DNA from: Flavobacterium haoranii
Lineage (GTDB): Bacteria; Bacteroidota; Bacteroidia; Flavobacteriales; Flavobacteriaceae
NCBI GenBank assembly: GCA_003246205.1
Contig: QKBC01000013.1
Location: forward strand, 62,001 to 126,000
Direction: 5' to 3'
Length of the DNA stretch: 64,000 bases
Positions 26,520 to 35,559 of the stretch are shown one piece after another (the stretch's first letter is position 1; every line of letters begins with the position of its first letter). Under the pieces are notes generated by a model. The model was not told the DNA's origin, did no database searches, and saw nothing but the letters and a program-made list of their open reading frames with translations. A program made the position numbers and the translations under genes.

Positions 26520-28319
26520 CTAGCTTCTTCTGGAGCGTTTTGCTTTGTCAAAAAAGCCTTTTTCGTTATTAGGATTACTACTTCTTCTTCCTTTTTGTTC
26601 TCCGGATGATCTTCCATCTCTGCGTCCTTCAAATTTGCGATCAGAATTTCCTCTTCTTTCACGATTACCGGAACTTTTACGGTCTCTTCCACCATGATCT
26701 CTACGACCTTGATTTCGGCTTCCGTCATTTTTGGAAATTTCCACATTTATTTTACGGCCTTCTAAATGGATATTGTTCATGGTGTCCATCACGCGTTCAG
26801 CATGCTCTACATCTGTATTGAAGAAAGAGAAGCCTTCTTTTACATCTACTTTAAAGATGTCATCACGACCTAATTCTAGAGTATCGCGTAAGAAATCTTT
26901 AAGAGACATCCAATCAAAATTATCTCTGGAACCAATATTGATAAAATAACGTACAGCTCCGTTAGTTGGTATTTCACCTCTTTTATTTCCTGCTGTATCA
27001 GTACTGATATCTCTTGATTTTTTGTAGTAAGCCAAGAAACGGTTGAATTCAACAGAAACAATACGTTTGATTAATTCTTCTTTTGAAAGCTCGCTTAAAA
27101 CTTCTTCAATTGCAGGTAAATAGGAATCAATTTCGTGGTCAATTTCCACATCTTTGATCTTGTTGGCTAAATGGAACAACTGAATTTCGCAGATCTCAAT
27201 TCCGGAAGGAATCGGTTTTTCTTCGAATTTTGTTTTAATGATCTTTTCAATTTGGCTGATTTTGCGCAACTCGCTTTTGGTTATAATTACCATTGAAGTT
27301 CCTGATTTTCCGGCACGGCCTGTACGACCTGAACGGTGTGTATAGGTTTCTACTTCATCCGGTAATTGGTAGTTGATTACGTGCGTAATATCATCAACAT
27401 CAATTCCACGAGCGGCAACATCAGTTGCAACCAACATCTGAATTTGTCTTCCACGGAATGATTTCATTACAGCATCGCGTTGTGCTTGCGATAAATCTCC
27501 GTGTAAAGCAGCAGCATTATATCCGTCTTCGATCAATTTTTCTGCAACTGCTTGAGTGTCTCTTTTAGTTCTACAGAAAACAACTGAGAAAATATCAGGA
27601 TTTGCGTCTGCTAAACGTTTTAAGGCTGCATAACGGTCACGAGCGTTTACTAAGTAAAATTCGTGTGATACATTTTGAGAACCTGAGTTTTTGTGTCCAA
27701 CAGTGATTTCAAGTGGTTTACGCATGAATTCGCGTGCAATTCTTGCTACTTCCTGTGGCATTGTAGCGGAGAATAACCAAGTTGATTTTTCATCTGGTGT
27801 GTCAGATAAAATAGAGGTAATGTCATCATAGAATCCCATGTTTAACATTTCATCGGCTTCATCTAAAACACAATAGTTGATATTTTTAATGTTTACCATT
27901 CCTCGGTTAATCATATCCTGCATTCTACCCGGAGTCGCTACAATAATTTGAGCACCTCGCTTAACTTCTTTAGCTTGCTCATTAATATTGGCTCCACCAT
28001 AAACAGCTACGGTATGTAAACCTTTTACGTATTTGGAATATAACTTGATTTCATTTGTAATCTGCAAACAAAGTTCGCGGGTAGGAGAAAGAACTAAAGC
28101 TTGAGTAGTTCTGTCTTCAGCATCGATTTTCTGAATAAGAGGAAAACCAAATGCAGCTGTTTTACCTGTACCTGTTTGTGCTAAAGCAACAATATCAGTG
28201 TCTTTTTCCAATAAAATGGGAATCGCTTTTTCCTGTACTTCCGATGGATTTTCAAATCCAAGGTCTTTTATCGCCAGCAGTAGCGATTCATTAAGACCTA
28301 ATTGTTCAAATTTATTCAT
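26520..28319 (-). CDS. DEAD-box RNA helicase with DbpA-type RNA-binding domain
   Basis: About 599 residues from the ATG at 28319 (MNKFEQLGLNESLLLAIKDL). Helicase motifs in order are the Q motif, AQTGTGKTAAFG, PTRELCLQ, DEAD in VLDEADEML, FSATMP, VATDVAARGID and HRSGRTGRAG. A DbpA RNA-binding domain lies near residues 475-545 (INIGSRDNFDWMSLKDFLRD). The tail is rich in Arg, Gly and Asn and probably binds RNA nonspecifically. Family roles are ribosome assembly, mRNA decay and cold adaptation. A TACCTTTG box 22 nt upstream supports this start. Confidence 0.93.
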   Translation of the reverse strand: MNKFEQLGLNESLLLAIKDLGFENPSEVQEKAIPILLEKDTDIVALAQTGTGKTAAFGFPLIQKIDAEDRTTQALVLSPTRELCLQITNEIKLYSKYVKGLHTVAVYGGANINEQAKEVKRGAQIIVATPGRMQDMINRGMVNIKNINYCVLDEADEMLNMGFYDDITSILSDTPDEKSTWLFSATMPQEVARIAREFMRKPLEITVGHKNSGSQNVSHEFYLVNARDRYAALKRLADANPDIFSVVFCRTKRDTQAVAEKLIEDGYNAAALHGDLSQAQRDAVMKSFRGRQIQMLVATDVAARGIDVDDITHVINYQLPDEVETYTHRSGRTGRAGKSGTSMVIITKSELRKISQIEKIIKTKFEEKPIPSGIEICEIQLFHLANKIKDVEIDHEIDSYLPAIEEVLSELSKEELIKRIVSVEFNRFLAYYKKSRDISTDTAGNKRGEIPTNGAVRYFINIGSRDNFDWMSLKDFLRDTLELGRDDIFKVDVKEGFSFFNTDVEHAERVMDTMNNIHLEGRKINVEISKNDGSRNQGRRDHGGRDRKSSGNRERRGNSDRKFEGRRDGRSSGEQKGRRSSNPNNEKGFFDKAKRSRRS

Positions 28320-28340
28320 GTATGTATTTAAAATTGGGTG

Positions 28341-28348
28341 CAAAGGTA
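28341..28348 (-). promoter_or_regulatory. -7 promoter element for the DEAD-box helicase gene
   Basis: The minus strand reads TACCTTTG, a perfect TAnnTTTG match. It implies that the in-frame ATG at 28343 is too far upstream to be the start. Confidence 0.6.
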
Positions 28349-28475
28349 CGTTTAATTAATCAGATAATCTAATTTGTTAGTCATTGATTTTTAGATAATT
28401 ATGTTTGAGACGTATTTAGGGTAATTGGAAAATATGTTTTCAGGGATATAAAAAGACAGAAAAATAGAAATCTTG

Positions 28476-28483
28476 TACATTTG
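28476..28483 (+). promoter_or_regulatory. -7 promoter element for the TRIC channel gene
   Basis: TACATTTG, a perfect match, 14 nt upstream of the ATG. Confidence 0.6.
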
Positions 28484-28497
28484 CAAAAAAATAAATA

Positions 28498-29106
28498 ATG
28501 ATAGAAATCTTAGATATAATAGGGGTTTTTGTATTTGCAATTTCCGGGGTTTTAGCAGCAATCAACAAAAAACTGGATTTGTTTGGTGTATTTATCATTG
28601 CGTTTGTAACGGCTTTGGGAGGTGGAACTTTGCGAGATGTTTTGATAGGAAGAATGCCGGTAGGATGGATGCAAGATCTAAGTTATGTTTATATCATTAT
28701 TTGGGGATGTGTAGTTGCAATACTGTTTAGAAATTATTTGAATAAACTCAGGGTTTCTTTATTCTTGTTTGATACGATTGGTTTAGGAGTTTATACTCTA
28801 ATAGGCATTGAGAAGGGTTTAGAATATGGCTTGCATCCGACAATTTGTATAGCACTCGGAACTATTACAGCAAGTTTCGGAGGCTTGATCCGGGATATTC
28901 TATGTAACGAGATTCCGCTTTTGTTGAGAAAAGGCACTATTTATGCTACGATTTGTATTGTAGGCGGAATTCTGTTTTTTGTACTGCGTTTTTTAAGATT
29001 GGACGATTCTGTAAACGAATTGGTTACTTCTTTGTTTATTATCATTTTCCGTTTAATGGCGGTCCGCTTTAACTGGAGCTTACCTGTATTATCGATTAAA
29101 GGGTAA
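28498..29106 (+). CDS. TRIC-type cation channel (UPF0126/YicG family)
   Basis: A 202-residue membrane protein with about seven transmembrane helices arranged as two homologous halves. Each half carries the glycine-rich signature, GVFVFAISGVLAA with TALGGGTLRDVLIGR in the first and LGTITASFGGLIRDILCNE in the second. Prokaryotic TRIC homologues form trimeric K+/Na+ channels. Length is standard (about 205). The gene converges on rdgB and their 3' ends overlap by 11 bp. Confidence 0.9.
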   Translation: MIEILDIIGVFVFAISGVLAAINKKLDLFGVFIIAFVTALGGGTLRDVLIGRMPVGWMQDLSYVYIIIWGCVVAILFRNYLNKLRVSLFLFDTIGLGVYTLIGIEKGLEYGLHPTICIALGTITASFGGLIRDILCNEIPLLLRKGTIYATICIVGGILFFVLRFLRLDDSVNELVTSLFIIIFRLMAVRFNWSLPVLSIKG

Positions 29107-29677
29107 TATTTTTTAAGAATGTAATTAGTTTTCGGGTAGCAATTCCTCTATGGCTTAGTTTTGCTTTTTCTTCCATTGAAAGTTGGGCAAAAGTTACATT
29201 CAGTCCTTCAGGTTGAAAAACCGGATCATAGCCAAAACCTTTTTCGCCTTGCTCTTCAAAAATAATTGAGCCTTTAGCAATTCCGGGAAAAAGATGTTGT
29301 TCTCCGTTTAGGTTAAGTGCAATAACCGTTTTGAATTGGGCATTTCGATTTGTGCTTTGGCTTAATTCGTTCAGTAATTTTTGGATATTGTCTTTATCGC
29401 TTTTTTGTTCGCCTGCATAACGGGCAGAATAAACTCCCGGTGCGCCATTCAATGCTTCTACTTCTAATCCTGTGTCGTCTGCAAAACAATTGTAACCGTA
29501 TTTTTCAGTTACATAATTGGCTTTTAAAATAGCATTTCCTTCAATTGTATCTGCTGTTTCTGGAATATCTTCGGTACAGCCAATATCCTGTAAACTGAAC
29601 AATTCAATTTCAGCAGGCAGCATTTGTTTGATTTCGGCAATTTTATTTTTATTATTTGAGGCAAATACAAGTTTCAT
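29096..29677 (-). CDS. rdgB: Non-canonical purine NTP diphosphatase (RdgB/HAM1)
   Basis: A 193-residue enzyme that hydrolyses dITP, ITP and XTP to monophosphates and so keeps deaminated purines out of DNA and RNA. The N-terminal signature is FASNNKNKIAEIKQML. The catalytic Asp pair lies in FADDTGLEVEALNGAPGVYS and the base pocket in GFGYDPVF; the end reads LSHRG. All key residues are present. The upstream minus-strand AATCTTTG differs from the promoter consensus at one position. Confidence 0.95.
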   Translation of the reverse strand: MKLVFASNNKNKIAEIKQMLPAEIELFSLQDIGCTEDIPETADTIEGNAILKANYVTEKYGYNCFADDTGLEVEALNGAPGVYSARYAGEQKSDKDNIQKLLNELSQSTNRNAQFKTVIALNLNGEQHLFPGIAKGSIIFEEQGEKGFGYDPVFQPEGLNVTFAQLSMEEKAKLSHRGIATRKLITFLKNITL

Positions 29678-29792
29678 ATTAGTTGGTTTTTAGGAAGTAA
29701 AAATACAAAGATTGAGACTTATTTTGTCAAAAAAAGAAAACTCCTTTCTTATATGAAACAAGAAAGGAGCTGCAGAGGGTTACTAACTAATT

Positions 29793-32546
29793 CTATTCTT
29801 TATAGATTTTCAAAGCCTCCATATTTTCATTTGTTACAATGTAAAACCCTTTGGATAAGGTTTCTAAACTGATAAAATCAGTGTTTTCTTTTTCTAATAC
29901 TTTTCTTCCATTAGTATCAAAAACAGTTAGTTTTTGAGCTGTTTTGTTAAAGAAAACTGTTCCGTTCTTAACAGGATTAGGATAAGCTCTCCATTGATCT
30001 CCGGTAGTAGAGAAATCAGGAGTATTTAAGGTAACATTATTCATTTCGTAAATACTTAGAGTAGCACTTACTTCATTAGCCATAACAATTAAGCCTTTGT
30101 TACTTGAGTTATCAGCCGGAGCAATGTAAATAATTCCTTCGGGACCTAAATCGCCTCCCAAAGAAGTAGTACTTCTGCTGTTTTGATACGTTTCAAAAAT
30201 CGGGTTATTAGGATTCGTAATATTATAAACCATTAGGCCTCCGGTTCTTTCTAATGTAATAAAAGCATAGTGATTGCCATTGATTTCAGCTACAGTTACA
30301 CCTTCGGGTTCCGGACCTTTGTTGTCACTACGGTTTTTAAAGCTATTATTGTCATTGCTGGCATTGAATAAATCACCAAAAGTAGCATCTTCTTGTGTTA
30401 TATTTTCAAATTGACTACCACTATCATATACTAATGTTCCGGTTGCGGCATTCCATATACTAAAAGAACGTCCTCCATAAACGTGAATTTCATCAAAATC
30501 ACCATCATTATCTGTATCACCTGAGGCTGTTGTTACGGTTAGCCTTCCTAAATTACCGTCTTTTTTCAGTAAATCAGCGTCCGGAAAAGCAGTAGGGTCT
30601 AAAACATAACTATTACTTTTTACACGAATCTCTTCTGAGTAACCGCTATAATCTCTGGAATCACCTTCATTTGCCGTAACTAAATAAGTAGTTCCGCTAA
30701 CGCTATAATGAGCAATAGCATCAGGCATGTATAAGCCTTTTACAGGCCAAGTACTCATAAAAATAGTACTTAAATTATCAGAAGCATCAAAAGCATTTAT
30801 TGCTAAGGAATGGTCTTTGGTTCCTAATGGAATAATATCTGTAATTTGATTGGTTGTTAAATTAACGACAGCTAATGCATTATTTTCCTGTAAGGTTACC
30901 CAAGCAGTTGTGTCATCATCTGAAATCGTAATGTATTCCGGTTCCAAATCTTGAGAAACAGAAGATCCCGGTCCGAAAATTCGAATGCCATTTGCTTTTA
31001 AGATGGCAATTTGGCTGTCAAAAGCATTAAAATTTAAAGTAGTTACATTCGTTTGTAGAATATTGTTTAAACCTCCTGAAACATCAATGATTGAAATTGT
31101 TCCTTCCGGATCAACTGTATAATCATCATTTGGTTCTCCTTCGTTAGCCGTCAGTACTCTTGTTCCGTCATGAGTAAAAGTAACCATATCAGGTAAAATG
31201 CCCACTGTTACCACATCGGTAATAGTACCATTAGTATCCATAAACACAACTTTGCCGTTGGCTTGTGATGCAGCTTCTACAGTTGCAGCAACCATACCGT
31301 TTTTTACAGCTACGCTGGTAGCTCCGATTCCATAAGCTGTCATATCAACAGAACTAATGTTTGTAATGGAAGCCGGATTGGAAAAGTCTAAAATCTCTAC
31401 TCTTGCTGCTGTAGCATTTAAAACAAACAGACGTTGAGTAGCAGGATCGTGTGCTACAATTTCTGCAGAACCTGAAGCATCAACTAAATAACTTCCTAAG
31501 TAAGATAATCCTAGAGTATTAGGGGCTGTCGGGGCAGCAATTTCATCGTCCAAAATATAAACTAAATGTTGGATGGTACTTCCTAAAGTGATATTATTAG
31601 GATTACTGAGTGAAATAGCAAAGAATGTGTCAATATTTGACACAGCATTATCATTTAAGGAAATTGTAATGTCTTTTTGAGATTCGCCTGTAAGGAAAGT
31701 TACCGTTTGAGATGAAAAATTAAATTCGTTACCATTAGTTGCATTACTACCAGAGTTAAGTTCAATGTCTATTGAACTATCTTGAATAGCTGCTTCTGAT
31801 AGTGAAATAGAAATAGTTACTGTACCGGCATTTTCTTGAGTAATTGAAAGAGAGTTATCAAAATTAACAACCGGATAGGAAATAGTGCCTAATGTAAAAG
31901 CAGTCATATCAAAAGGTAGATCAGGAGCAGAACCATTGCTAGATTGGTCACCGCTTCCGTCTTCAGAAATCCAATAGTTCATATTATTAAGAGCTGCCAG
32001 GAAAGAAGCCTGAGTTAATCCTGTTCTCGGGCCATTGTATGCTGCGATATCAATTCCGTTTGGTAAAACGATGGCGCTAGTTCCTAATGTAAGTCCGCTA
32101 TTGTCTAGAGTACCGAAAGCGGCACTGTCGTTTGCAATGGCTGCTAGCATAGTGCTTACCGTACGTGGAGAAGTACCTAAAAAAGCAAATATTGCTTCAC
32201 TTGAACTGCTGATTCCACTTGCATTATTTACTGTAATACTACCCATAGAAGGAGTTAAAGCAGAACTGATATCATTAAATGTAATGATCGTTCCGGCAGG
32301 AATAATACTTGTACCTGAATCCCAAGTGAAATCACCTTCATCAGTTCCAAAAGAAGAGCCATTCCATTCTGAGTCACAGAAAATAATAGTTGTATTGGGT
32401 TGAATGTCTTGAAAAGTAACAATTGCTAAGTCATCATTTGCATCAGCATTAAAACCAACAAAAGCAATGTCTCCGGCTTGTGTAATTTGTCCATAAAAAG
32501 CACTGGTAAATAAGAGTAAAAATAGTTGTGTAATTTTTGTTTTCAT
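29793..32546 (-). CDS. Large secreted choice-of-anchor-I propeller protein with Calx-beta and T9SS domains
   Basis: A 917-residue exported protein. After the signal peptide (1-19) comes a lamin-tail-like segment (about 20-220, DIAFVGFNADANDDLAIVTF) and a Calx-beta-like domain (about 230-335). A large beta-propeller of choice-of-anchor I type follows (about 345-820; GSAEIVAHDPATQRLFVLNA and TVTANEGEPNDDYTVDPEG-like repeats, rich in acidic loops that could bind calcium). A C-terminal T9SS domain contains YPNPVKN. The combination predicts a cell-surface or released protein; some relatives are annotated as phosphatases or phytases, but activity cannot be asserted. Confidence 0.82.
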   Translation of the reverse strand: MKTKITQLFLLLFTSAFYGQITQAGDIAFVGFNADANDDLAIVTFQDIQPNTTIIFCDSEWNGSSFGTDEGDFTWDSGTSIIPAGTIITFNDISSALTPSMGSITVNNASGISSSSEAIFAFLGTSPRTVSTMLAAIANDSAAFGTLDNSGLTLGTSAIVLPNGIDIAAYNGPRTGLTQASFLAALNNMNYWISEDGSGDQSSNGSAPDLPFDMTAFTLGTISYPVVNFDNSLSITQENAGTVTISISLSEAAIQDSSIDIELNSGSNATNGNEFNFSSQTVTFLTGESQKDITISLNDNAVSNIDTFFAISLSNPNNITLGSTIQHLVYILDDEIAAPTAPNTLGLSYLGSYLVDASGSAEIVAHDPATQRLFVLNATAARVEILDFSNPASITNISSVDMTAYGIGATSVAVKNGMVAATVEAASQANGKVVFMDTNGTITDVVTVGILPDMVTFTHDGTRVLTANEGEPNDDYTVDPEGTISIIDVSGGLNNILQTNVTTLNFNAFDSQIAILKANGIRIFGPGSSVSQDLEPEYITISDDDTTAWVTLQENNALAVVNLTTNQITDIIPLGTKDHSLAINAFDASDNLSTIFMSTWPVKGLYMPDAIAHYSVSGTTYLVTANEGDSRDYSGYSEEIRVKSNSYVLDPTAFPDADLLKKDGNLGRLTVTTASGDTDNDGDFDEIHVYGGRSFSIWNAATGTLVYDSGSQFENITQEDATFGDLFNASNDNNSFKNRSDNKGPEPEGVTVAEINGNHYAFITLERTGGLMVYNITNPNNPIFETYQNSRSTTSLGGDLGPEGIIYIAPADNSSNKGLIVMANEVSATLSIYEMNNVTLNTPDFSTTGDQWRAYPNPVKNGTVFFNKTAQKLTVFDTNGRKVLEKENTDFISLETLSKGFYIVTNENMEALKIYKE

Positions 32547-32724
32547 GTAGTATAGTTTAGGAATTAAATGAGGCTAAACTATTGAATGAAAAACAACTGG
32601 GAGTTATTTAAAAGTAATATTAAGATAAAGAAATTTAATTAAGAATATTGTTTTGTAAATTTTACATTAGTATAAGTTTAATTTTACTAAATGTTTTTTA
32701 TCTAAAAAATACTATTTTATGTAA
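32547..32724. other. 178-nt AT-rich intergenic region
   Basis: The region lies between two minus-strand genes and must carry the promoter of the gene at 29793-32546. I saw no perfect -7 box, strong hairpin or ORF. Confidence 0.4.
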
Positions 32725-33969
32725 TTAATTAAAATTAAATCCTAATCCGAGGGATATTGTATATCCTGTAAAGCCTTTAACAGAGCCTATTTCGTTATCA
32801 AATTTAGAAAAGGAATAGTTGAAACTGCTGTATAAAAAAACTATTTTTCCGAGTTTATAATTGACATTAGCAGTTAGATCCACGTAATTTGTCTTTTCTT
32901 CTTTTTCTACACGTTCAATATCACTATAGGTTCCGCCACTATAAACCGTTATATTACCAGTTCCGCCTCCAGCCTTAGCATTTAATATACCGTATGACAG
33001 ATCGGTAGCAATGTTCCATCTTTTATAACTGTAAGGAATGTACCGTATTCCTAATCCTAATTTAAACATTCCGGCACCGCTTCCGTTACCGGAGATTATT
33101 ACGCCATTATAAGTACTTTTATATTCCTGACTTTTACTTTCTTTTTTGTAAATAAGTCCGAAATTGAGTAAACCACCCCATCTTTTGGTGAACATGTAGT
33201 TTGCATTAATGTTCCATAGTGTGTTGAGTTGACTAAAGTCGATTAATGTTTCCTGGTCAAATTCTGTTCTGTATTTTTTATTGATAGTGTTATAACCGAC
33301 AGCGAAAGAGATTTGAAATTTTTTATCTAATTCTTCTAAAGAGTTTTCAAATTCTTTATCTTCTTTAGCTTCCAGAGCTTTATTCGCTTTAACCGTTTCA
33401 TAATGGACAGCAGTATTACTATTTCTTTTTTTAGCTCTTAAATTAGAGTTGTTAATATCGCAAATAAAATTTTTATCACATTCGTAATTAGGATTATTCC
33501 GAGTAGTCCAAATACTGGCAAAGTAGTTGTTTAATTGTTCTAAATATTCGCAGGTAAAAAGTATCTTTTGGTCTTTTAGATATAGATGAACTTTATTTCT
33601 ATTGAAGAAATCAGAGTTAAAAGTTTCTTTTACAATAGATTCCAAAAAAAGAACGGTTTGTTTTTCACTATATATATTTACAGGAAGTTTCAAATAATAA
33701 TAAACACTGTAGTCTGTTGCAAATTCTATTTTTTCATTTTTTATAATATCGTTGTTTGCTTCCTCTTCTAAAGAAACATTTTCAGGCAGAATGATGAAAT
33801 TAGCACTAATGTTTGAAATCTGTTGAGTTGTATTAGAAAAAGCATATATTTCAACAGTTTTGTCATCTAAAATGAGTATACGTTTTTCTTGTCCACTAAT
33901 TTTTAATGAGCTAGTAATAAGAAGAAACGACGTTATAATAATGGTAGAGCGAAATTTTATTTTATACAT
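32725..33969 (-). CDS. Putative outer-membrane beta-barrel protein, unknown function
   Basis: A 414-residue protein with a signal peptide (1-26). The N-terminal half (30-200) is mixed and includes three Cys. A charged alpha-helical stretch follows (about 195-225, KANKALEAKEDKEFENSLEE). The last 190 residues show alternating aromatic/polar strands and finish GLGFNFN, the usual closing of an outer-membrane barrel. I do not recognise the family. It is the gene nearest the distal end of the CRISPR array, but nothing ties it to defence. A TACTTTTG box lies 32 nt upstream. Confidence 0.65.
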   Translation of the reverse strand: MYKIKFRSTIIITSFLLITSSLKISGQEKRILILDDKTVEIYAFSNTTQQISNISANFIILPENVSLEEEANNDIIKNEKIEFATDYSVYYYLKLPVNIYSEKQTVLFLESIVKETFNSDFFNRNKVHLYLKDQKILFTCEYLEQLNNYFASIWTTRNNPNYECDKNFICDINNSNLRAKKRNSNTAVHYETVKANKALEAKEDKEFENSLEELDKKFQISFAVGYNTINKKYRTEFDQETLIDFSQLNTLWNINANYMFTKRWGGLLNFGLIYKKESKSQEYKSTYNGVIISGNGSGAGMFKLGLGIRYIPYSYKRWNIATDLSYGILNAKAGGGTGNITVYSGGTYSDIERVEKEEKTNYVDLTANVNYKLGKIVFLYSSFNYSFSKFDNEIGSVKGFTGYTISLGLGFNFN

Positions 33970-34001
33970 TATTTGATTACCAATAATTGTTTTATGGGTA
34001 T

Positions 34002-34009
34002 CAAAAGTA
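34002..34009 (-). promoter_or_regulatory. -7 promoter element for the beta-barrel gene
   Basis: The minus strand reads TACTTTTG, a perfect TAnnTTTG match. Confidence 0.55.
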
Positions 34010-34070
34010 GGTTTGTAGAGGATGTTTTTTGATTTGAAGCAGTTGAATTGAACATTTTACTTTTTTGACC

Positions 34071-35102
34071 GAACAGTTTTTAATTCAAAAGTTCTAATTT
34101 TACTATGATTTACAACGTATTGAGGGAACGCTTGAACCCATTCATAGTTGTGAATTGCTTTCAAAAGTTCTAATTTTACTATGATTTACAACAAATGGCA
34201 AAATATAAAGGCATAACATTCCGTTGTGAATTGCTTTCAAAAGTTCTAATTTTACTATGATTTACAACCAATGTGCTGAAAGGAACTGAGAACGAAGTGT
34301 TGTGAATTGCTTTCAAAAGTTCTAATTTTACTATGATTTACAACTAAGATTATCTTCACTTGTCAAATCCGTTCGTTGTGAATTGCTTTCAAAAGTTCTA
34401 ATTTTACTATGATTTACAACAAAACTTCATGGTGTTAACAAGGAGGTACGGTTGTGAATTGCTTTCAAAAGTTCTAATTTTACTATGATTTACAACCAAC
34501 ATCGTCACTCTTAGCGTCTACTTGATGTTGTGAATTGCTTTCAAAAGTTCTAATTTTACTATGATTTACAACAAGAAATTCCCGTATCAGAACTTCCAGT
34601 AAGTTGTGAATTGCTTTCAAAAGTTCTAATTTTACTATGATTTACAACTTCTAAATTGTTTACTTGATTCAGATAAATGTTGTGAATTGCTTTCAAAAGT
34701 TCTAATTTTACTATGATTTACAACCAAATTATGATAGTAATGTTGCTAAGGTAGGTTGTGAATTGCTTTCAAAAGTTCTAATTTTACTATGATTTACAAC
34801 TCTCCAATATTCCAATGAACATCTGTTAAGTTGTGAATTGCTTTCAAAAGTTCTAATTTTACTATGATTTACAACAAAACGAAGCTAATCAGGCATCGTC
34901 AGAAGGTTGTGAATTGCTTTCAAAAGTTCTAATTTTACTATGATTTACAACACAACTAACATGAAGACACCACAGCAACTAGTTGTGAATTGCTTTCAAA
35001 AGTTCTAATTTTACTATGATTTACAACCCAAGCCGATAGTGATGTATGCTCCGGATGTTGTGAATTGCTTTCAAAAGTTCTAATTTTACTATGATTTACA
35101 AC
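34071..35102 (+). CRISPR. Type II-C CRISPR array, 14 repeats and 13 spacers
   Basis: Thirteen identical 46-nt repeats begin at 34147, 34223, 34299, 34375, 34451, 34527, 34603, 34679, 34755, 34830, 34906, 34982 and 35057. A degenerate first repeat sits at 34071-34116. There are thirteen spacers, eleven of 30 nt and two of 29 nt (34801-34829 and 35028-35056), all different. Each repeat starts GTTGTGAATTGC and ends TGATTTACAAC. The tracrRNA antirepeat at 41018-41038 is complementary to the plus strand, so crRNAs are plus-strand. In the first repeat, positions 14-46 are intact while positions 1-13 are largely lost. The 46-nt repeat is long compared with the 36 nt of most type II arrays but fits Bacteroidetes II-C. 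Confidence 0.98.
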
Positions 35103-35211
35103 ATACCCTTTGTTAAAGTGTTGGTATGTTGTGAGTTATGGTGTTTTTTAGAAATAAAAAATAGAGTTGGTTTTCAGGAAGTTAGTAACCTGAATTTCGT
35201 CTTTTCTAATT
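35103..35211. other. cas-proximal flank of the array (candidate leader)
   Basis: This 109-nt AT-rich stretch lies between the last perfect repeat and the cas2 stop. It holds a 25-nt spacer-like segment (35103-35127) whose ends are complementary (ATACC and GGTAT), then GTTGTGAGTT at 35128, which matches 9 of the first 10 repeat bases before similarity stops. It is not a full repeat. It may be the integration leader, a decayed unit, or a weak terminator for the array transcript. Confidence 0.4.
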
Positions 35212-35559
35212 CTAAAATAATTCTAATTGCTGGTTGGGTTGATCTGGTTCTACAGATTTTTTGCCGTAAAAGATTTCCATCATCCCAAATTGTTTGTCGG
35301 TGACCTGCATAAAACCTATTTTTCCATGTGGTGGTAAATGGTTCTTTAATCGTTTGACATGTACTTCGGCATTTTCTTTACTGGCACAAAAACGCATATA
35401 AATTGAAAATTGGAACATAGCAAATCCGTCATCTAAAAGATGTTTTCGGAAACGAGTTGCAATTTGCCGGTCTTTTTTGGTTTCTGTAGGCAAATCAAAA
35501 AAAACTAGGATCCACAAACTACGGTATTGATTAAGTCGTGAAAATCGGTCTTCATACAT
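35212..35559 (-). CDS. cas2: CRISPR-associated endonuclease Cas2 (type II-C)
   Basis: 115 residues from the ATG at 35559; the frame continues to a GTG at 35592, but MYEDRFSRLNQYRSLWILVF is the usual II-C beginning. The ferredoxin-like fold has the metal-site Asp in VFFDLPTETKKDR, then FQFSIYMRFCASKENAEVH and TDKQFGMMEIFYGKK. Cas2 bridges two Cas1 dimers during spacer integration. The start overlaps the 3' end of cas1 by 8 nt (translational coupling). It is the last cas gene before the array, and there is no csn2 or cas4, which makes the locus II-C. Confidence 0.95.
   Translation of the reverse strand: MYEDRFSRLNQYRSLWILVFFDLPTETKKDRQIATRFRKHLLDDGFAMFQFSIYMRFCASKENAEVHVKRLKNHLPPHGKIGFMQVTDKQFGMMEIFYGKKSVEPDQPNQQLELF

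Noticed and set aside
26510..26746. Lys/Glu-rich 78-residue frame overlapping the helicase C-terminus
   Set aside because: It is a frame-shifted reading of the Arg/Gly-rich helicase tail; its charged repeats follow from the repetitive codons.
34071..35102. Minus-strand transcription of the CRISPR array, in line with the cas operon
   Set aside because: The tracrRNA antirepeat is complementary to the plus-strand repeat over 21 bp, which fixes crRNAs on the plus strand. The minus-strand repeat has no matching antirepeat in the window.
35128..35149. A fifteenth CRISPR repeat
   Set aside because: Only the first ten bases resemble the repeat and the preceding spacer-like segment is 25 nt instead of 29-30.
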